From assembly GCA_937920515.1 (NCBI GenBank), contig CALEUG010000005.1, positions 1 to 64,000 on the forward strand: a stretch of DNA of 64,000 nucleotides. The letters run 5' to 3'. Positions 32,573 to 41,852 of the stretch are shown one piece after another. This DNA comes from an uncultured bacterium. Lineage in GTDB: Bacteria; Acidobacteriota; Aminicenantia; Aminicenantales; Saccharicenantaceae. The notes beneath the pieces are model-generated. The model searched no databases, was not told the DNA's origin, and was given only the letters and a program-made list of their open reading frames with translations. Both the position numbers and the translations under genes were made by a program. Each line of letters starts with the position of its first letter. The first letter of the stretch is position 1.

Positions 32573-33547
32573 TCACAGGTTGCGTTTTAACAGGTAAAAG
32601 CATCTCTTCTGGCCGGTTTCCGACTTCAAGAAATCCACAACCCGGTAGCCTCGCTGGAAGTAATGCAGGAAAACTTTCCTGGTCAGTAAACGCCAGTCAA
32701 CCGGTATCCGGCGAATTTCAGGATTTTTAACATCGGTCAGGTTTAACATCAGGTAAAAATCGGCCGGAACCGGGACCAGTAGATATTCATCTTCTAAGTC
32801 CAGGCTCGTTCCCAGGGCTACTTCCAGGTAAGCCTGGCCCTTTTCTGTCTGCAGGTGCTGATATTCCATCAGGAGGACGCAGGGCCACCGCCCGATATAA
32901 TTTTCCACATCGGGCTCGGACACCGGGGGACAGAAATTTTCTTTCAAATCCCAGGACATGAAAAACCGGTCAGAGGGGACATCCTGGCGGTTGAGACGCC
33001 CCCCGTATTCTCCATAAGGAGCCACCCGGTATTCCACCACCTTCATGCCGAAGTGGCGGACATTCCGGTAAGCGTTGACCGCAGTCAGCGGGTCGTAGGT
33101 GCAGACCACTGTCTCTATATGCAGGACTTCCAGCAATACCTCCCTCTGAAACTCTTTGATCAGCATCCCGAGCCCGTAATTCAAACGGTCCGGCCGGACT
33201 CCCAGAAACTGGGAATAGAACCAGAGGTTGGAAGGCCGGTCAAACCCCAGTGATTTATCCTTCAGCCCGACAAAGCCGTAGCTGAACCCCACCAGGTGTG
33301 GCCCGTCCAGGACAAACCGGCCGCCTTTATCTTCTTCAAACACCCCCAGGAAGAGGCTGCTCCCCTCGTGCAGAAAATTCTCGCACAGCAGGTTCCTGCT
33401 TCCGGCCAGGTGGTCTTCGGCAAACTGCCAGACGGTCTGGCGGAGGTCTTCATACTTTTTATAATCGGCGGCCTGATGACTGTCTTCCACCCTGAACAGG
33501 AACTTCCTGTCTCTGACCTTGATGACTTTTTCCGGCAGCTTTAGCAT
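32573..33547 (-). CDS. GNAT-like acyltransferase-related protein (COG3375-like)
   Basis: 324 residues, no signal peptide. The central block LGVRPDRLNYGLGMLIKEFQ followed by TYDPLTAVNAYRN and RLNRQDVPSDRFFMSW resembles the COG3375 branch of predicted N-acetyltransferases, which have an acetyl-CoA-loop-like LNYGLG and a conserved DPL..NA.. motif. The C-terminal 100 residues are less conserved. Substrate unknown. No Shine-Dalgarno is seen ahead of the ATG, and a TAAACT box ends only four bases before it. The message may be leaderless or the start may be further in. Confidence 0.6.
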   Translation of the reverse strand: MLKLPEKVIKVRDRKFLFRVEDSHQAADYKKYEDLRQTVWQFAEDHLAGSRNLLCENFLHEGSSLFLGVFEEDKGGRFVLDGPHLVGFSYGFVGLKDKSLGFDRPSNLWFYSQFLGVRPDRLNYGLGMLIKEFQREVLLEVLHIETVVCTYDPLTAVNAYRNVRHFGMKVVEYRVAPYGEYGGRLNRQDVPSDRFFMSWDLKENFCPPVSEPDVENYIGRWPCVLLMEYQHLQTEKGQAYLEVALGTSLDLEDEYLLVPVPADFYLMLNLTDVKNPEIRRIPVDWRLLTRKVFLHYFQRGYRVVDFLKSETGQKRCFYLLKRNL

Positions 33548-33644
33548 AGCAGTTTAATTTTACCATTTTCCGAGCAAAAAAGAATTTATGAACGGGCTGA
33601 TTTTTGTTAGGATGTAAGACTAAGATGTTTTAACGGAGGTAATG

Positions 33645-36098
33645 ATGAAGCTGCACAACCGGACAGCCAGCCTGGTGTTGACCGTTGCCGCCCTGATGGT
33701 CCTGGCAACCGGCCTGGAAGCGACCGTCGAGCTGAAGAAAGTCAGCCGGCCGGAAGAGCTACCCGGCGAACTCTCTTCCCTGGCCAGGGCCGGTGATTAC
33801 CTGGTCAACGATGGGAAATATCTTTACCTGATAGCGGCACAACCGCGGGATTTTGCAGAAATAAATTACTACCCGCAGCCTGACGGCCAGGGAGCCCTGC
33901 TGGCCCTGGTGCCGGCCGACTACCCGTCCGGGAATAAAATTGTGGCCGGGCAGGTTCAGGTCAGAACAGGATTTGACTTTTATTACCCGGGCTATACCGT
34001 GGTCAGGGCAACCGGCCCCGGGACCAGGAACGCCCCTCTGCAGATGGAACTTAAAGCCGATTTCGAAGGAAAGGGTGGAGAAAAGGCCATTATAAATACC
34101 ACCTATACCATTCCGCCGGAAAAGGGTCAGGTTACCATCAAGAGCACCTTCCGCAACAGCGGCCAGAAGACCATCGACCGGCTATCTCTTTCTGTTTATT
34201 TCAATGCCCTGCATTTCTACAATTACAATCCTTACCACCGGGAATATTTCCCGGACCTAAATTTCCGGGTTTACCAGAAAAAGACCCTGTACCTGGGCTG
34301 GGTGAACCTGGGCAGCCGGCCGGCCAAACTGCCCGAACAGCTCCTTCCTGGACAGTCCATAGAGTTTAACCACGCCCTTATAGTAAGGAAAGATGTATCT
34401 GAACTTCTTTCTGTTATCTACGGGCTGCTGAAAAAAGAGGTGTTTCCGGTGGAAGTCAGCCTTAAAAACGGCAGCAAGACCCCGGGCGAAGTTGTGGTGG
34501 AGGAAGTCCTTTCGTCCTCGGTTTTCTTCAGGAATTATTTTATGGGAGGCGAGCAGATTAAAATCTTTCTGCCAGAGGGCATCTACCGTTTTCGAGCTCA
34601 TTTTTTTCCGGCAGTCATAGAAAAAACAATTCGGGTCAGCAAAGTTACCCACAACCGGCTGGAATTAGCGCCCCCCGCCAGCGGCCGCCTGAAGCTCAAG
34701 CTTATAGATAAGAAGGGAAAGCCTCTTCCCGGAAAGATTTCGGTTTTCGGCCTGGAGGGCACCAGGACCCCTTACTTTGCTCCCGAAAACCCGGTGGAGA
34801 GCGGCCGGAGCTGGGAGAGGTTTAAGAATTCAATGTATGCCCATCCCCAGCCGCTGGAAATAGAACTGGCCCCCGGCCGCTACCTGCTCGTTGCCTCCTA
34901 CGGCCCCCTTTATACCAGCGAACGCCAGGTGGTCGAGATTCTTTCGGAGCAAACCAGAGAAATCACTTTCAAACTGGAAAAGGCAGTAAGCCTCAAGGGG
35001 TATATCTCCGTGGACCCGCACCTTCATACCATCAACTCCGACGGAACCCTGAGTGTGGCGGAAAGGCTGAGGTCGATAGTGGCCGAGAACCTGGACGTGG
35101 CCATAGCCACCGACCACAATTACGTCACCGATTATCAACCGGAGCTAAACCGGCTGGGGCTGGGCGACTACCTCCGGGTTTTTTCTGGTGTTGAGGTCAC
35201 GCCCCTCAACAATTACCTCCATTTCAACAACTATCCCGTGGTCGTTAAGCCCGAAGAAAAAACCGGAGGAGCCATTGTTCCCCTCTTTGATAAAGTCGCC
35301 GACCTGTTCAAGGCCTGCCGCCAGAAAAACCCGACCTCCCTTCTGCAGCTCAACCATCCCCGGGCCGGAAACCTGGGCTATTTTGAAAACGTCGGTCTCG
35401 ACCAGAAAGCGGCCGGCTCAGCCCGGGGCGACCTGGAGTTAGGCTTTGACCTGATTGAAATCATGAACGGGGCCAGCTTTCACCGCGGGAATGACCAGGC
35501 GGTAACAGATTGGCTCAACCTTTTGAACCAGGGTTTCCGCTTCCCGGCAGTCGGCTCTTCCGACTCTCACGGGGCAGACGGCGGCGAGCCCGGATATTCC
35601 CGGGTTGTTGTTCGCTGTCCGAAAAAGCTCAAGGACCTCGGCTGGGAAGACCTGGCTTCCTCCCTGAAGAAGGGTCAGTCATTCGTCACCAACGGGCCGC
35701 TGGTCGAATTTACTGTCAACGGTAAGTTTCAGCCGGGAGACCAGTTTACCGACCGTGACGGCAAGGTCAGAGCCAGGATCCGGGTCCAGTCCGCTCCCTG
35801 GATCGAGGTCAGCGAGGTCAGGGTCATCGTCAACGGAGAAAGGAAAATAGTGTTCCCGGTCGGGACCCCGGCTTCCGAGCCAGAGAAATTCAACCGGAAG
35901 GTGGACATTGAACTGGAGGCCGACGCCTACCTGGTGGTGGAAGTTGTCGGAAGACAATCCCTTTACCCCGTGGTCCAGCAGCCGGCCAGAAACGGGCAGC
36001 TCCAAGAAGCTGCCCTGCCTTACGCCATCACCAACCCGGTTTTCGTGGATGTCGACGGCAACGGCCTCTTCAACGCTCCCCGGCCCCGGCTCCTTTGA
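33645..36098 (+). CDS. Exported CehA/McbA-type PHP metallohydrolase
   Basis: 817 residues from the second ATG of an ATGATG pair, 4 bases after GGAGGT; the first ATG is too close. A signal peptide (to about TGLEA) is followed by about 420 residues of beta-rich domains. A PHP/CehA catalytic domain then begins near 450. VDPHLHTINSDG gives the HxH metal ligands, ATDHNYVTDY the next His, then QLNHPRAGN and VGSSDSHGADG. A C-terminal beta domain ends in VDVDGNGLFNAPR, the Asp-rich end often seen in CehA/McbA proteins. CehA hydrolyses carbaryl; the natural substrate of most members is unknown. Confidence 0.85.
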   Translation: MKLHNRTASLVLTVAALMVLATGLEATVELKKVSRPEELPGELSSLARAGDYLVNDGKYLYLIAAQPRDFAEINYYPQPDGQGALLALVPADYPSGNKIVAGQVQVRTGFDFYYPGYTVVRATGPGTRNAPLQMELKADFEGKGGEKAIINTTYTIPPEKGQVTIKSTFRNSGQKTIDRLSLSVYFNALHFYNYNPYHREYFPDLNFRVYQKKTLYLGWVNLGSRPAKLPEQLLPGQSIEFNHALIVRKDVSELLSVIYGLLKKEVFPVEVSLKNGSKTPGEVVVEEVLSSSVFFRNYFMGGEQIKIFLPEGIYRFRAHFFPAVIEKTIRVSKVTHNRLELAPPASGRLKLKLIDKKGKPLPGKISVFGLEGTRTPYFAPENPVESGRSWERFKNSMYAHPQPLEIELAPGRYLLVASYGPLYTSERQVVEILSEQTREITFKLEKAVSLKGYISVDPHLHTINSDGTLSVAERLRSIVAENLDVAIATDHNYVTDYQPELNRLGLGDYLRVFSGVEVTPLNNYLHFNNYPVVVKPEEKTGGAIVPLFDKVADLFKACRQKNPTSLLQLNHPRAGNLGYFENVGLDQKAAGSARGDLELGFDLIEIMNGASFHRGNDQAVTDWLNLLNQGFRFPAVGSSDSHGADGGEPGYSRVVVRCPKKLKDLGWEDLASSLKKGQSFVTNGPLVEFTVNGKFQPGDQFTDRDGKVRARIRVQSAPWIEVSEVRVIVNGERKIVFPVGTPASEPEKFNRKVDIELEADAYLVVEVVGRQSLYPVVQQPARNGQLQEAALPYAITNPVFVDVDGNGLFNAPRPRLL

Positions 36099-36165
36099 CA
36101 GTTCTCCTGGCCCGTGATATAAATAAGACCGTTTCAATCCGGATTTTCCGGTCATTATTAAGTTG

Positions 36166-37113
36166 ATGGAAAACAACAGCGACAGAAAAATTGTCTGCCT
36201 TATCAATCCTCTGGCCGCCAACAGGCGCTGGAAGAGGCGGAGCAGGCTCCGGGCAGAGCTGGTCCGCAAGCTGCCGGGCAGTTGCCTTGACACTCCTAAG
36301 ACCAAAGAAGAAACCGTGGAAATGGCCAGGTCGATCTGTTCCTCGGCGGACCTGGTGGTAGCTGTCGGCGGAGACGGGACCATAGCCGACGTCCTCCAGG
36401 GAATTTTTGAATCGGGACGGCTGGACAGGGTGGTTTTCGGCGTAGTCCCTTTCGGCAGCGGCAACGCTTTCCGAAAATCCCTGGGCATTCCCCGCAACCC
36501 GTTCAAGGCCATCAGGTATATCCTCGAGGGTGATATTTTCAGCATCGACCTCATCCAGATAGAAGACCGGGTGGCCGCCTTCGCCAGCGTCGGGTCGACG
36601 GCCGCGGTCACCGGAGAAAAACTCAGGCATTCAATACCGGGCCTCATCGGCCACCTCCTGGCCGCCCGCAAGCTGCTTTTTTACAGGAGAAAGGAGAACA
36701 TCCTGGAAATGCGAGGGGCGATTGACCAGGAAGGCCGCCAGTATGAAAACCTGACCGTAACCAGCCGCTTTCTCGATTGCGTGATAGGAAACAGCAACTA
36801 CTTCGGCTACAGCTGGCTGGTGGCTCCCCAGGCCAGGCTCGACGATGGCTATCTGGATATAATTCTTTTTGAAATGCCACCCTTAATCTACATTCTTCTG
36901 TTTCCCCTCATCTACTTCGGCTGGGTGCAGAGAAAGCTCAGGCATTTCAAGGCCAGAGAGGTGGTTATCAAGGGGCAGAGCCTCGAAGTCCAGTACAACG
37001 GCGAATACCTTGGCTCCCTGGACTCGGTGCGGGTCAGAGTGTTGCCGACCGCAATTAAGGTAACCGGCAACAGAAAAAAAGCAGCCCGCTTCCTGGTCAA
37101 CCAAAAAGCATAA
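36166..37113 (+). CDS. Diacylglycerol/lipid kinase family protein
   Basis: 315 residues from ATG 36166 (a TTG one codon earlier is also possible). The DAGK catalytic domain has LINPLAANRRW and the nucleotide-binding VAVGGDGT (GGDGT at 68-72), then PFGSGNAFRKSLGIP. The C-terminal half has the YegS-like beta-sandwich with DGYLDIILFE and VQYNGEYLG. It phosphorylates a lipid such as diacylglycerol or a sphingoid/undecaprenyl-type acceptor at the membrane; the exact lipid is unknown. It follows the CehA gene after 67 bases. Confidence 0.88.
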   Translation: MENNSDRKIVCLINPLAANRRWKRRSRLRAELVRKLPGSCLDTPKTKEETVEMARSICSSADLVVAVGGDGTIADVLQGIFESGRLDRVVFGVVPFGSGNAFRKSLGIPRNPFKAIRYILEGDIFSIDLIQIEDRVAAFASVGSTAAVTGEKLRHSIPGLIGHLLAARKLLFYRRKENILEMRGAIDQEGRQYENLTVTSRFLDCVIGNSNYFGYSWLVAPQARLDDGYLDIILFEMPPLIYILLFPLIYFGWVQRKLRHFKAREVVIKGQSLEVQYNGEYLGSLDSVRVRVLPTAIKVTGNRKKAARFLVNQKA

Positions 37114-37176
37114 CTTGAAAGCCAGCAGCGGGTTTAAGGAAATCCCCTTAAGGCTGAATGCCCTGCCTGTTCTTTG

Positions 37177-38385
37177 CTATTTCTTTTCTTCCTTCCGCTC
37201 GTTGCCCCAGAGCTTGCCGCCGCCCTGAGACTGGCGCCAGGCTTCCCGCCAGCGATGAATTTCCACCACACCCACCGCTGGCCTGTTCTGCCTTTCCTCT
37301 TTCGGCCTCAGGGCCGGAAAGGGCTTGTGCGGTTCTTTCTGGTACCAGTAGGCCACGGTTACCAGGTCCAGGACCAGACAGTTGTTGTGTCCGTGTTCAA
37401 TCGTAGCCCTGAGCGATTTTTCAAAGGTTATGGGCGACTCGAGGAAAAATCGGTAGCAGTGGGTCCGGCCCAGCCAGCCGGTTTCGTGGTTAACCCGGGC
37501 ATAGCCAAAAAACGGGTGCTGGTAGATTTCTTTCGGACTCCAGGATGAATTGAAGAAATCCTCTGTTCCGGTTCCATGAAGCGACGGCGGCCATTTTTCA
37601 CCGTCTATGAAAAACATATCATCGCCCTCTCCGTACCACATGGGGGAGGGATTATCCACATAGTAATTAATTCCCACAAACTGCCCTTTGCCCTCGATCT
37701 CGGCAATGAGGTAGTTGCCGGCTCCGTTTAGGTTGGGAGATTGCGGGCCAAGAACCGACCACTCGTTCTCCCCGTCCTGTCCCGGGTCAGTCAGTTCTCT
37801 ATTCCAGAAAGCGTGAAAGCGTCCCAGGTCAGCCGGAAGGCTTTTGTGTTTTTCGTAATCGATGTAGTAGTAAAAGGCGTTGATGGGCTGGTCCGATTGG
37901 TTTTCCAGGGTTATCAGGGCACCGTTGCTGAAAGGCATGGGGAAATAGCTGTTGAGACCGTTGCCGCCACCAGGAGAAGCGGCCAGGGGCAGGCTGACGA
38001 AGTTGTATTTCTCGCCCCAGCCCTGACCGAAGAAATCGCCCAGCGGGCATTCCACGCTGGGATTCTTTTCTCCGTCCCAGTACATGCGCAGCACAGCGTT
38101 TCGTCTTATCATCGGGTCGGGACAGGAAACGGTGATCCAGATGTGGGTGATGATGCCCGCTCCCTCGATTCTGGCCAGCTCGGCTGTTTCTCCGGGTTGA
38201 ATCTTAATGGCATCCGAATTCTTGCCGCTCCGGTCGTAGCTGGATATTCTCAGGCGCTGATAATTTTTCAACCGGGCCAGGTCTTCCAGTAGCGAACTCC
38301 CGGTAAATTTTTCCTGAGCCAGAACCGGCAGGAAAAAAAGCAGCAGACCGAGAACCAGAGCCCATAGATTTTTTTTGGCTTTCAT
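37177..38385 (-). CDS. Exported GH172-family (DUF2961) protein
   Basis: 402 residues from ATG 38385, preceded by GGAGGT; the longer frame lacks such a site. A signal peptide ends near LPVLAQ. The mature protein is a DUF2961 beta-sandwich, now glycoside hydrolase family 172. Signature segments are ARIEGAGIITHIWITV, RMYWDGEKNPSVECPLGDFFG, LNSYFPMPFSNGA, WYGEGDDMFFIDGEKWP and HGTGTEDFFN, the last with the acidic residues typical of the family. GH172 enzymes act on fructan or arabinofuranose linkages. The ending is Glu/Lys-rich. Confidence 0.88.
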   Translation of the reverse strand: MKAKKNLWALVLGLLLFFLPVLAQEKFTGSSLLEDLARLKNYQRLRISSYDRSGKNSDAIKIQPGETAELARIEGAGIITHIWITVSCPDPMIRRNAVLRMYWDGEKNPSVECPLGDFFGQGWGEKYNFVSLPLAASPGGGNGLNSYFPMPFSNGALITLENQSDQPINAFYYYIDYEKHKSLPADLGRFHAFWNRELTDPGQDGENEWSVLGPQSPNLNGAGNYLIAEIEGKGQFVGINYYVDNPSPMWYGEGDDMFFIDGEKWPPSLHGTGTEDFFNSSWSPKEIYQHPFFGYARVNHETGWLGRTHCYRFFLESPITFEKSLRATIEHGHNNCLVLDLVTVAYWYQKEPHKPFPALRPKEERQNRPAVGVVEIHRWREAWRQSQGGGKLWGNERKEEKK

Positions 38386-38401
38386 GCTGGACCTCCAGTT
38401 G

Positions 38402-38430
38402 GTGATAAATACATCTCTGATTATCCTCAA
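38402..38430 (-). promoter_or_regulatory. Possible promoter of the GH172-like gene
   Basis: On the minus strand TTGAGG (38430-38425), 17-base spacer, TATCAC (38407-38402). The predicted leader of about 10 bases barely includes the GGAGGT site, so it is tentative. Confidence 0.3.
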
Positions 38431-38455
38431 AGCGCCGCCGGGCGTCCACCGGAAG

Positions 38456-38484
38456 TTGCCGCCGGGCTGGATTAAATCTATAAT
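38456..38484 (+). promoter_or_regulatory. Sigma-70 promoter of the epimerase gene
   Basis: TTGCCG (38456-38461), 17-base spacer, TATAAT (38479-38484), a perfect -10. The ATG is 30 bases further at 38514. Confidence 0.6.
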
Positions 38485-38513
38485 CCGGGAGGACAGAATT
38501 GAGGTCTTAAAAA

Positions 38514-39506
38514 ATGATAACGGCGGTCACCGGCGGCACCGGGTTTATCGGGCAACACCTGGTCCGGAGCCTTATCCGCGATGGCGAAAACATCCGCCTT
38601 CTGGTCAGAAAACACCGAAGACTGAACCGGTTAGAGAGACTTTCCATGGAAACTGCGGCAGTCGATTTGCTGGACCTGACTGCCCTCAAAAAGGTCCTGA
38701 CCGGCTGTGGCCGACTCTACCACCTGGCCGCTTATGCCCGAAACTGGGCACCTGACGGGAAATTATTTTATAGAGTCAACGTGGAAGGTTTCAGGAACAT
38801 CCTGGAAGCGGCCCTGGCCATTGGCCTGGCAAGGGTGGTCTATGTCAGTTCCTCGGTGGCCAGTGGCCCTTCTAACTCAGGACCGGTAACAGAGGACAGA
38901 AACCGGGGCCACATTCCGTTCCTTACTGAGTACGAAGCCAGCAAGGCTCTTTCGGAAAAAATTGTTCCGGAATATCTCAAGCAGGGCCTGGAAATAGTCA
39001 TCGCCCGCCCGACCAGGGTTTACGGCCCGGGGTTGATTTCAGAAGCCAATTCAGTCACCAGGCTTATAAAATACTATCTAAAATACAGGTTCTGCCCGGT
39101 CCTGAACCGGGGTCGGGAAAGGGGCAATTACGTTTACGTGGAGGACGTGGTGGAGGGACTGAAGCTGTTGATGTCCCGGGGGCAAACCGGCCAGGCCTAT
39201 TTCCTGGGCGACGAGAACATTTCTCTTTCCGGTTTTTATGACCTGCTGGAAGAGGTTTCCGGCCGCCGGGCGCTGCGTCTCAGGATACCACCTTCTGTAG
39301 CCCTAACCCTGGCCAGGCTGGAGGGCTGGAAAGCCAGAAAACTGGGCTTGCCTCCCCTGATAACAGAAGGCTGGGTCCGGACCTTTCTTCAGAACTGGGA
39401 GGTCTCAACTGAAAAAGCCCGGAGCGAGCTCGGCTACCAGCCCCGGGGACTGAGGGCTGGCCTTAAAGCCACCTGTGAATGGCTCGGATACACAACGAGG
39501 GGTTGA
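38514..39506 (+). CDS. NAD-dependent epimerase/dehydratase (extended SDR)
   Basis: 330 residues. The Rossmann NAD(P) motif TGGTGFIG is at residues 6-13, the LYHLAA segment near 68-73, the catalytic Ser in VVYVSSS near 112-114, and YEASK gives Tyr140 and Lys144. ARPTRVYGPG is the usual post-catalytic motif. Overall it resembles dihydroflavonol-reductase/hopanoid-associated and nucleotide-sugar epimerase-like SDRs. Substrate unknown. It stands alone with its own promoter. Confidence 0.88.
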   Translation: MITAVTGGTGFIGQHLVRSLIRDGENIRLLVRKHRRLNRLERLSMETAAVDLLDLTALKKVLTGCGRLYHLAAYARNWAPDGKLFYRVNVEGFRNILEAALAIGLARVVYVSSSVASGPSNSGPVTEDRNRGHIPFLTEYEASKALSEKIVPEYLKQGLEIVIARPTRVYGPGLISEANSVTRLIKYYLKYRFCPVLNRGRERGNYVYVEDVVEGLKLLMSRGQTGQAYFLGDENISLSGFYDLLEEVSGRRALRLRIPPSVALTLARLEGWKARKLGLPPLITEGWVRTFLQNWEVSTEKARSELGYQPRGLRAGLKATCEWLGYTTRG

Positions 39507-39575
39507 AGGACAGCCTGCCTGCCGACGGGCATCCGATGCAGAAGAAGTCATGGCTTCAGCTGGTCTGAATGCTTC

Positions 39576-40493
39576 TTATAGCCGGTTTTGGCCGGAAAAT
39601 CCATTCTGTTTACGGCAGCCTGAACCCGGCCATCGGCCGTGGAGAATCATCCTGGATAGAGGGATGGCCATCCACCCGACTATCATCCCGGCCATCACAT
39701 CCACCGCGTAATGATACTGGCCGTAGACCGTGCTCAAAAAAAACAGGAAAACTAAAGGAACCCACACCAGGGCCACCCGCTTTCCGGCCCTGAGGGAGAA
39801 ATAAATCATCACCGCCCCGGCGGCGCAATGGGCCGAGGGAAAAGAACCGCCGCGGTACTGGGCCGAACTTTCAACCAGGTTCATCAAACGGCGAAACAGA
39901 AACTTGCTTTCCGGGGCAAGTCCTTCAAAATAGAAACGGGGGCTGGAGGCCGGAACCAGGATAAAGAGCAGGAAACAGGCCAGGTAGGCCAGGCCCAGGG
40001 TAAAGGCATAGGATTGAAGACAGTCCTGACCTCTTCTCCTAAAAAGCACCCAGGCCAGCCAGACCACCAGCGGCAGGTAGGCCAGGTAAGCAAACATCAT
40101 CAGCTCGGTCAACCAGGCCGGCTGAAAACGGCTCAGCGCCTGGTTGGGGTTGAAGCCGAAGATGGCCAGGTCCAGGCGGGATAAAAGTTCATCCCGCCAG
40201 GGACGCTGCAGAAAATGAACCAGAGCCCCGGCCAGCTTATAAAGATAGGCATAGCCGGGCAGAGAAAGGGCCGAAAAAATAAAGAGCCCGGCTGGGTTTC
40301 CGCCGAATTTTCGCCTGGCCTGAGGCAGCCAGCAAAAAAGAAGAATTATCGTCAGGCTGAGCGGGACCAGAAAAACTTCGCGGTTTCCCTGCACCAGATG
40401 GTCAACAAGAATCAGAAAAGAAAAAAAGGAGACCGAGAGGACGATTAGCTTTTCCGCCGGAAACAGCCGGTCTCCTTTTGATTTTTCCGTCAT
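39576..40493 (-). CDS. PAP2-family membrane phosphatase/phosphotransferase
   Basis: 305 residues with six or more membrane helices. The PAP2 catalytic motifs are SFPSAH (217-222) and YGQYHYAVDV (His261, Asp265). The first phosphatase motif is degenerate, as in the inositolphosphotransferase-like branch. Likely acts on a phospholipid head group or prenyl phosphate at the outer face of the membrane. It lies 26 bases downstream of the OsmC gene and is probably in the same transcript. Confidence 0.85.
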   Translation of the reverse strand: MTEKSKGDRLFPAEKLIVLSVSFFSFLILVDHLVQGNREVFLVPLSLTIILLFCWLPQARRKFGGNPAGLFIFSALSLPGYAYLYKLAGALVHFLQRPWRDELLSRLDLAIFGFNPNQALSRFQPAWLTELMMFAYLAYLPLVVWLAWVLFRRRGQDCLQSYAFTLGLAYLACFLLFILVPASSPRFYFEGLAPESKFLFRRLMNLVESSAQYRGGSFPSAHCAAGAVMIYFSLRAGKRVALVWVPLVFLFFLSTVYGQYHYAVDVMAGMIVGWMAIPLSRMILHGRWPGSGCRKQNGFSGQNRL

Positions 40494-40519
40494 GGTCCCG
40501 GCCGTCCCCTGCCTCCGGG

Positions 40520-40924
40520 TCAGTCCGGAACAGCCCGCACCTCAAAAGCCGGGGCCTTGAGGATATGGGCTTTAACCGTGCACTGGTCAGCCGCCCTGAC
40601 CACCGCCTCAATATATCTTTCCGGGAAATCTGGCGGCAGGTGTATTTCTATCATAATCTTTTCAATCATTTTGGAAGCCTGTCCCTTTTCCATGGACATG
40701 GTAAGGTAGATACCTCCGGTGGGAAGGCCTCTCTGCTTGCAGAAGGCCAGCACATAATAGCCGGCGCAGGTGGCAATGGAAGCCAGGAACAGGTCAAAAG
40801 GAGCGGGCGCGGACCCGTCTCCGCCGGCATAAGCCGGCTGGTCGGTCAGAATACTAAAGCCTCTGTATTCGGCTTTAACCTTGAGGTTACCCTCAAAGGT
40901 TACCTTTATTTCCCTGTCACTCAT
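40520..40924 (-). CDS. OsmC-family redox protein
   Basis: 134 residues. The two reactive cysteines of OsmC/Ohr-type peroxidases are present, Cys53 in SIATCAGYYV and Cys115 in ADQCTVKAH. The GSAPAPFDLFLASIATC block is typical of the OsmC-like YhfA/OsmC branch. Members reduce organic hydroperoxides or act in thiol redox chemistry in the cytoplasm. GGAGGTTCTT precedes the ATG. Confidence 0.9.
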   Translation of the reverse strand: MSDREIKVTFEGNLKVKAEYRGFSILTDQPAYAGGDGSAPAPFDLFLASIATCAGYYVLAFCKQRGLPTGGIYLTMSMEKGQASKMIEKIMIEIHLPPDFPERYIEAVVRAADQCTVKAHILKAPAFEVRAVPD

Positions 40925-41118
40925 AAGAACCTCCAGGATTCAGATAAGCTTTTATTTTACCTTATCCCTCGACCCCCGCCAAGCAGAGCAGGTCTCGATT
41001 CTACTGTCAGTTGCCCCCGCCCCGCCATAAAAATAGCCCGCCACTTCACCCCAAAAGGCTATGGCAGAGACGAGCCCGGGCCCTTATCATCAGGCTGAAA
41101 CCTGAAAAGGAGGTTTAT

Positions 41119-41742
41119 ATGAAAAAACTTTTCACCTCGATTCTCATTGCCCTGTTTCTTTGCCTGGTGGCTGGTCAGACCGTGGCCCGGGCCGGTATTC
41201 AGTTCGGAATCCGCGGCGGGGGTAACGCGGCCAGGTTGACCGGAGCTGACGTTCAGGACCTGGAAGGAACCATTAAAAATAAAGTCGGGCTGGTAGGTGG
41301 AATATTCCTGGCCATCAACATCGGGAAAATCGTAACCATCCAGCCTGAAGTCCTGTACACCATGAAGGGTTCGCAGATAACCGACCCTCTCGGGGAATAT
41401 ACCGGAAAGCTTTATGGCGATTACCTGGAAATCCCGCTGCTGCTTAAAATCAGGATTCCCACTCCCGGCGTCCAGCCGGCCATCTTTGCCGGTCCATCTG
41501 TCGGTTTCAAGCTCAGAGAAAAATTCCAGTTGAACGGTGAGGATATAGCTCTGGAAGAAAGTCTTATGGAGAACAACGACTACGGGGCCATTTTTGGAGC
41601 CGGGCTTGATTTCGGCCGCCATTTCATGATCGACGTCAGGTACAGCCTGGGCTTGAAAAAAGTGTTGACCGCCATAGAAGAGGGCACCCGGCCGGATGTC
41701 AAGAACGGCGTCTGGTCAGCCACCGTCGGAATCGCTTTCTGA
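41119..41742 (+). CDS. Outer-membrane beta-barrel protein (PorT-like)
   Basis: 207 residues from the ATG at 41119, set by AAGGAGGT; upstream in-frame codons are leader. The signal peptide runs MKKLFTSILIALFLCLVAGQ and is cleaved near ARA. The rest is an alternating-strand barrel of the OMP_b-brl_2 kind: GIQFGIRGGGN, VTIQPEVLYTMKG, YLEIPLLLKI, PAIFAGPSVGF and VDVRYSLGL, ending in a terminal Phe (VGIAF), the outer-membrane insertion signature. It is a paralogue of the 47449 gene. A strong terminator follows. Confidence 0.85.
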   Translation: MKKLFTSILIALFLCLVAGQTVARAGIQFGIRGGGNAARLTGADVQDLEGTIKNKVGLVGGIFLAINIGKIVTIQPEVLYTMKGSQITDPLGEYTGKLYGDYLEIPLLLKIRIPTPGVQPAIFAGPSVGFKLREKFQLNGEDIALEESLMENNDYGAIFGAGLDFGRHFMIDVRYSLGLKKVLTAIEEGTRPDVKNGVWSATVGIAF

Positions 41743-41788
41743 GAACCGAAACAGAGAGCCAGGCTAATTTAAGAAATTAAGAAAATAC

Positions 41789-41823
41789 GCCCTGCCCCGG
41801 GAAGGGGGAGGGCTTATTTTTTT
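41789..41823 (+). terminator. Intrinsic terminator after the beta-barrel gene
   Basis: GCCCT-G-CCCC (41789-41798) pairs with GGGG-G-AGGGC (41804-41813) around a GGGAA loop, with one G-G mismatch. TTATTTTTTT follows directly. Confidence 0.75.
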
Positions 41824-41852
41824 CAAGGATGGCCACGGCAGCCCGCCCGCCT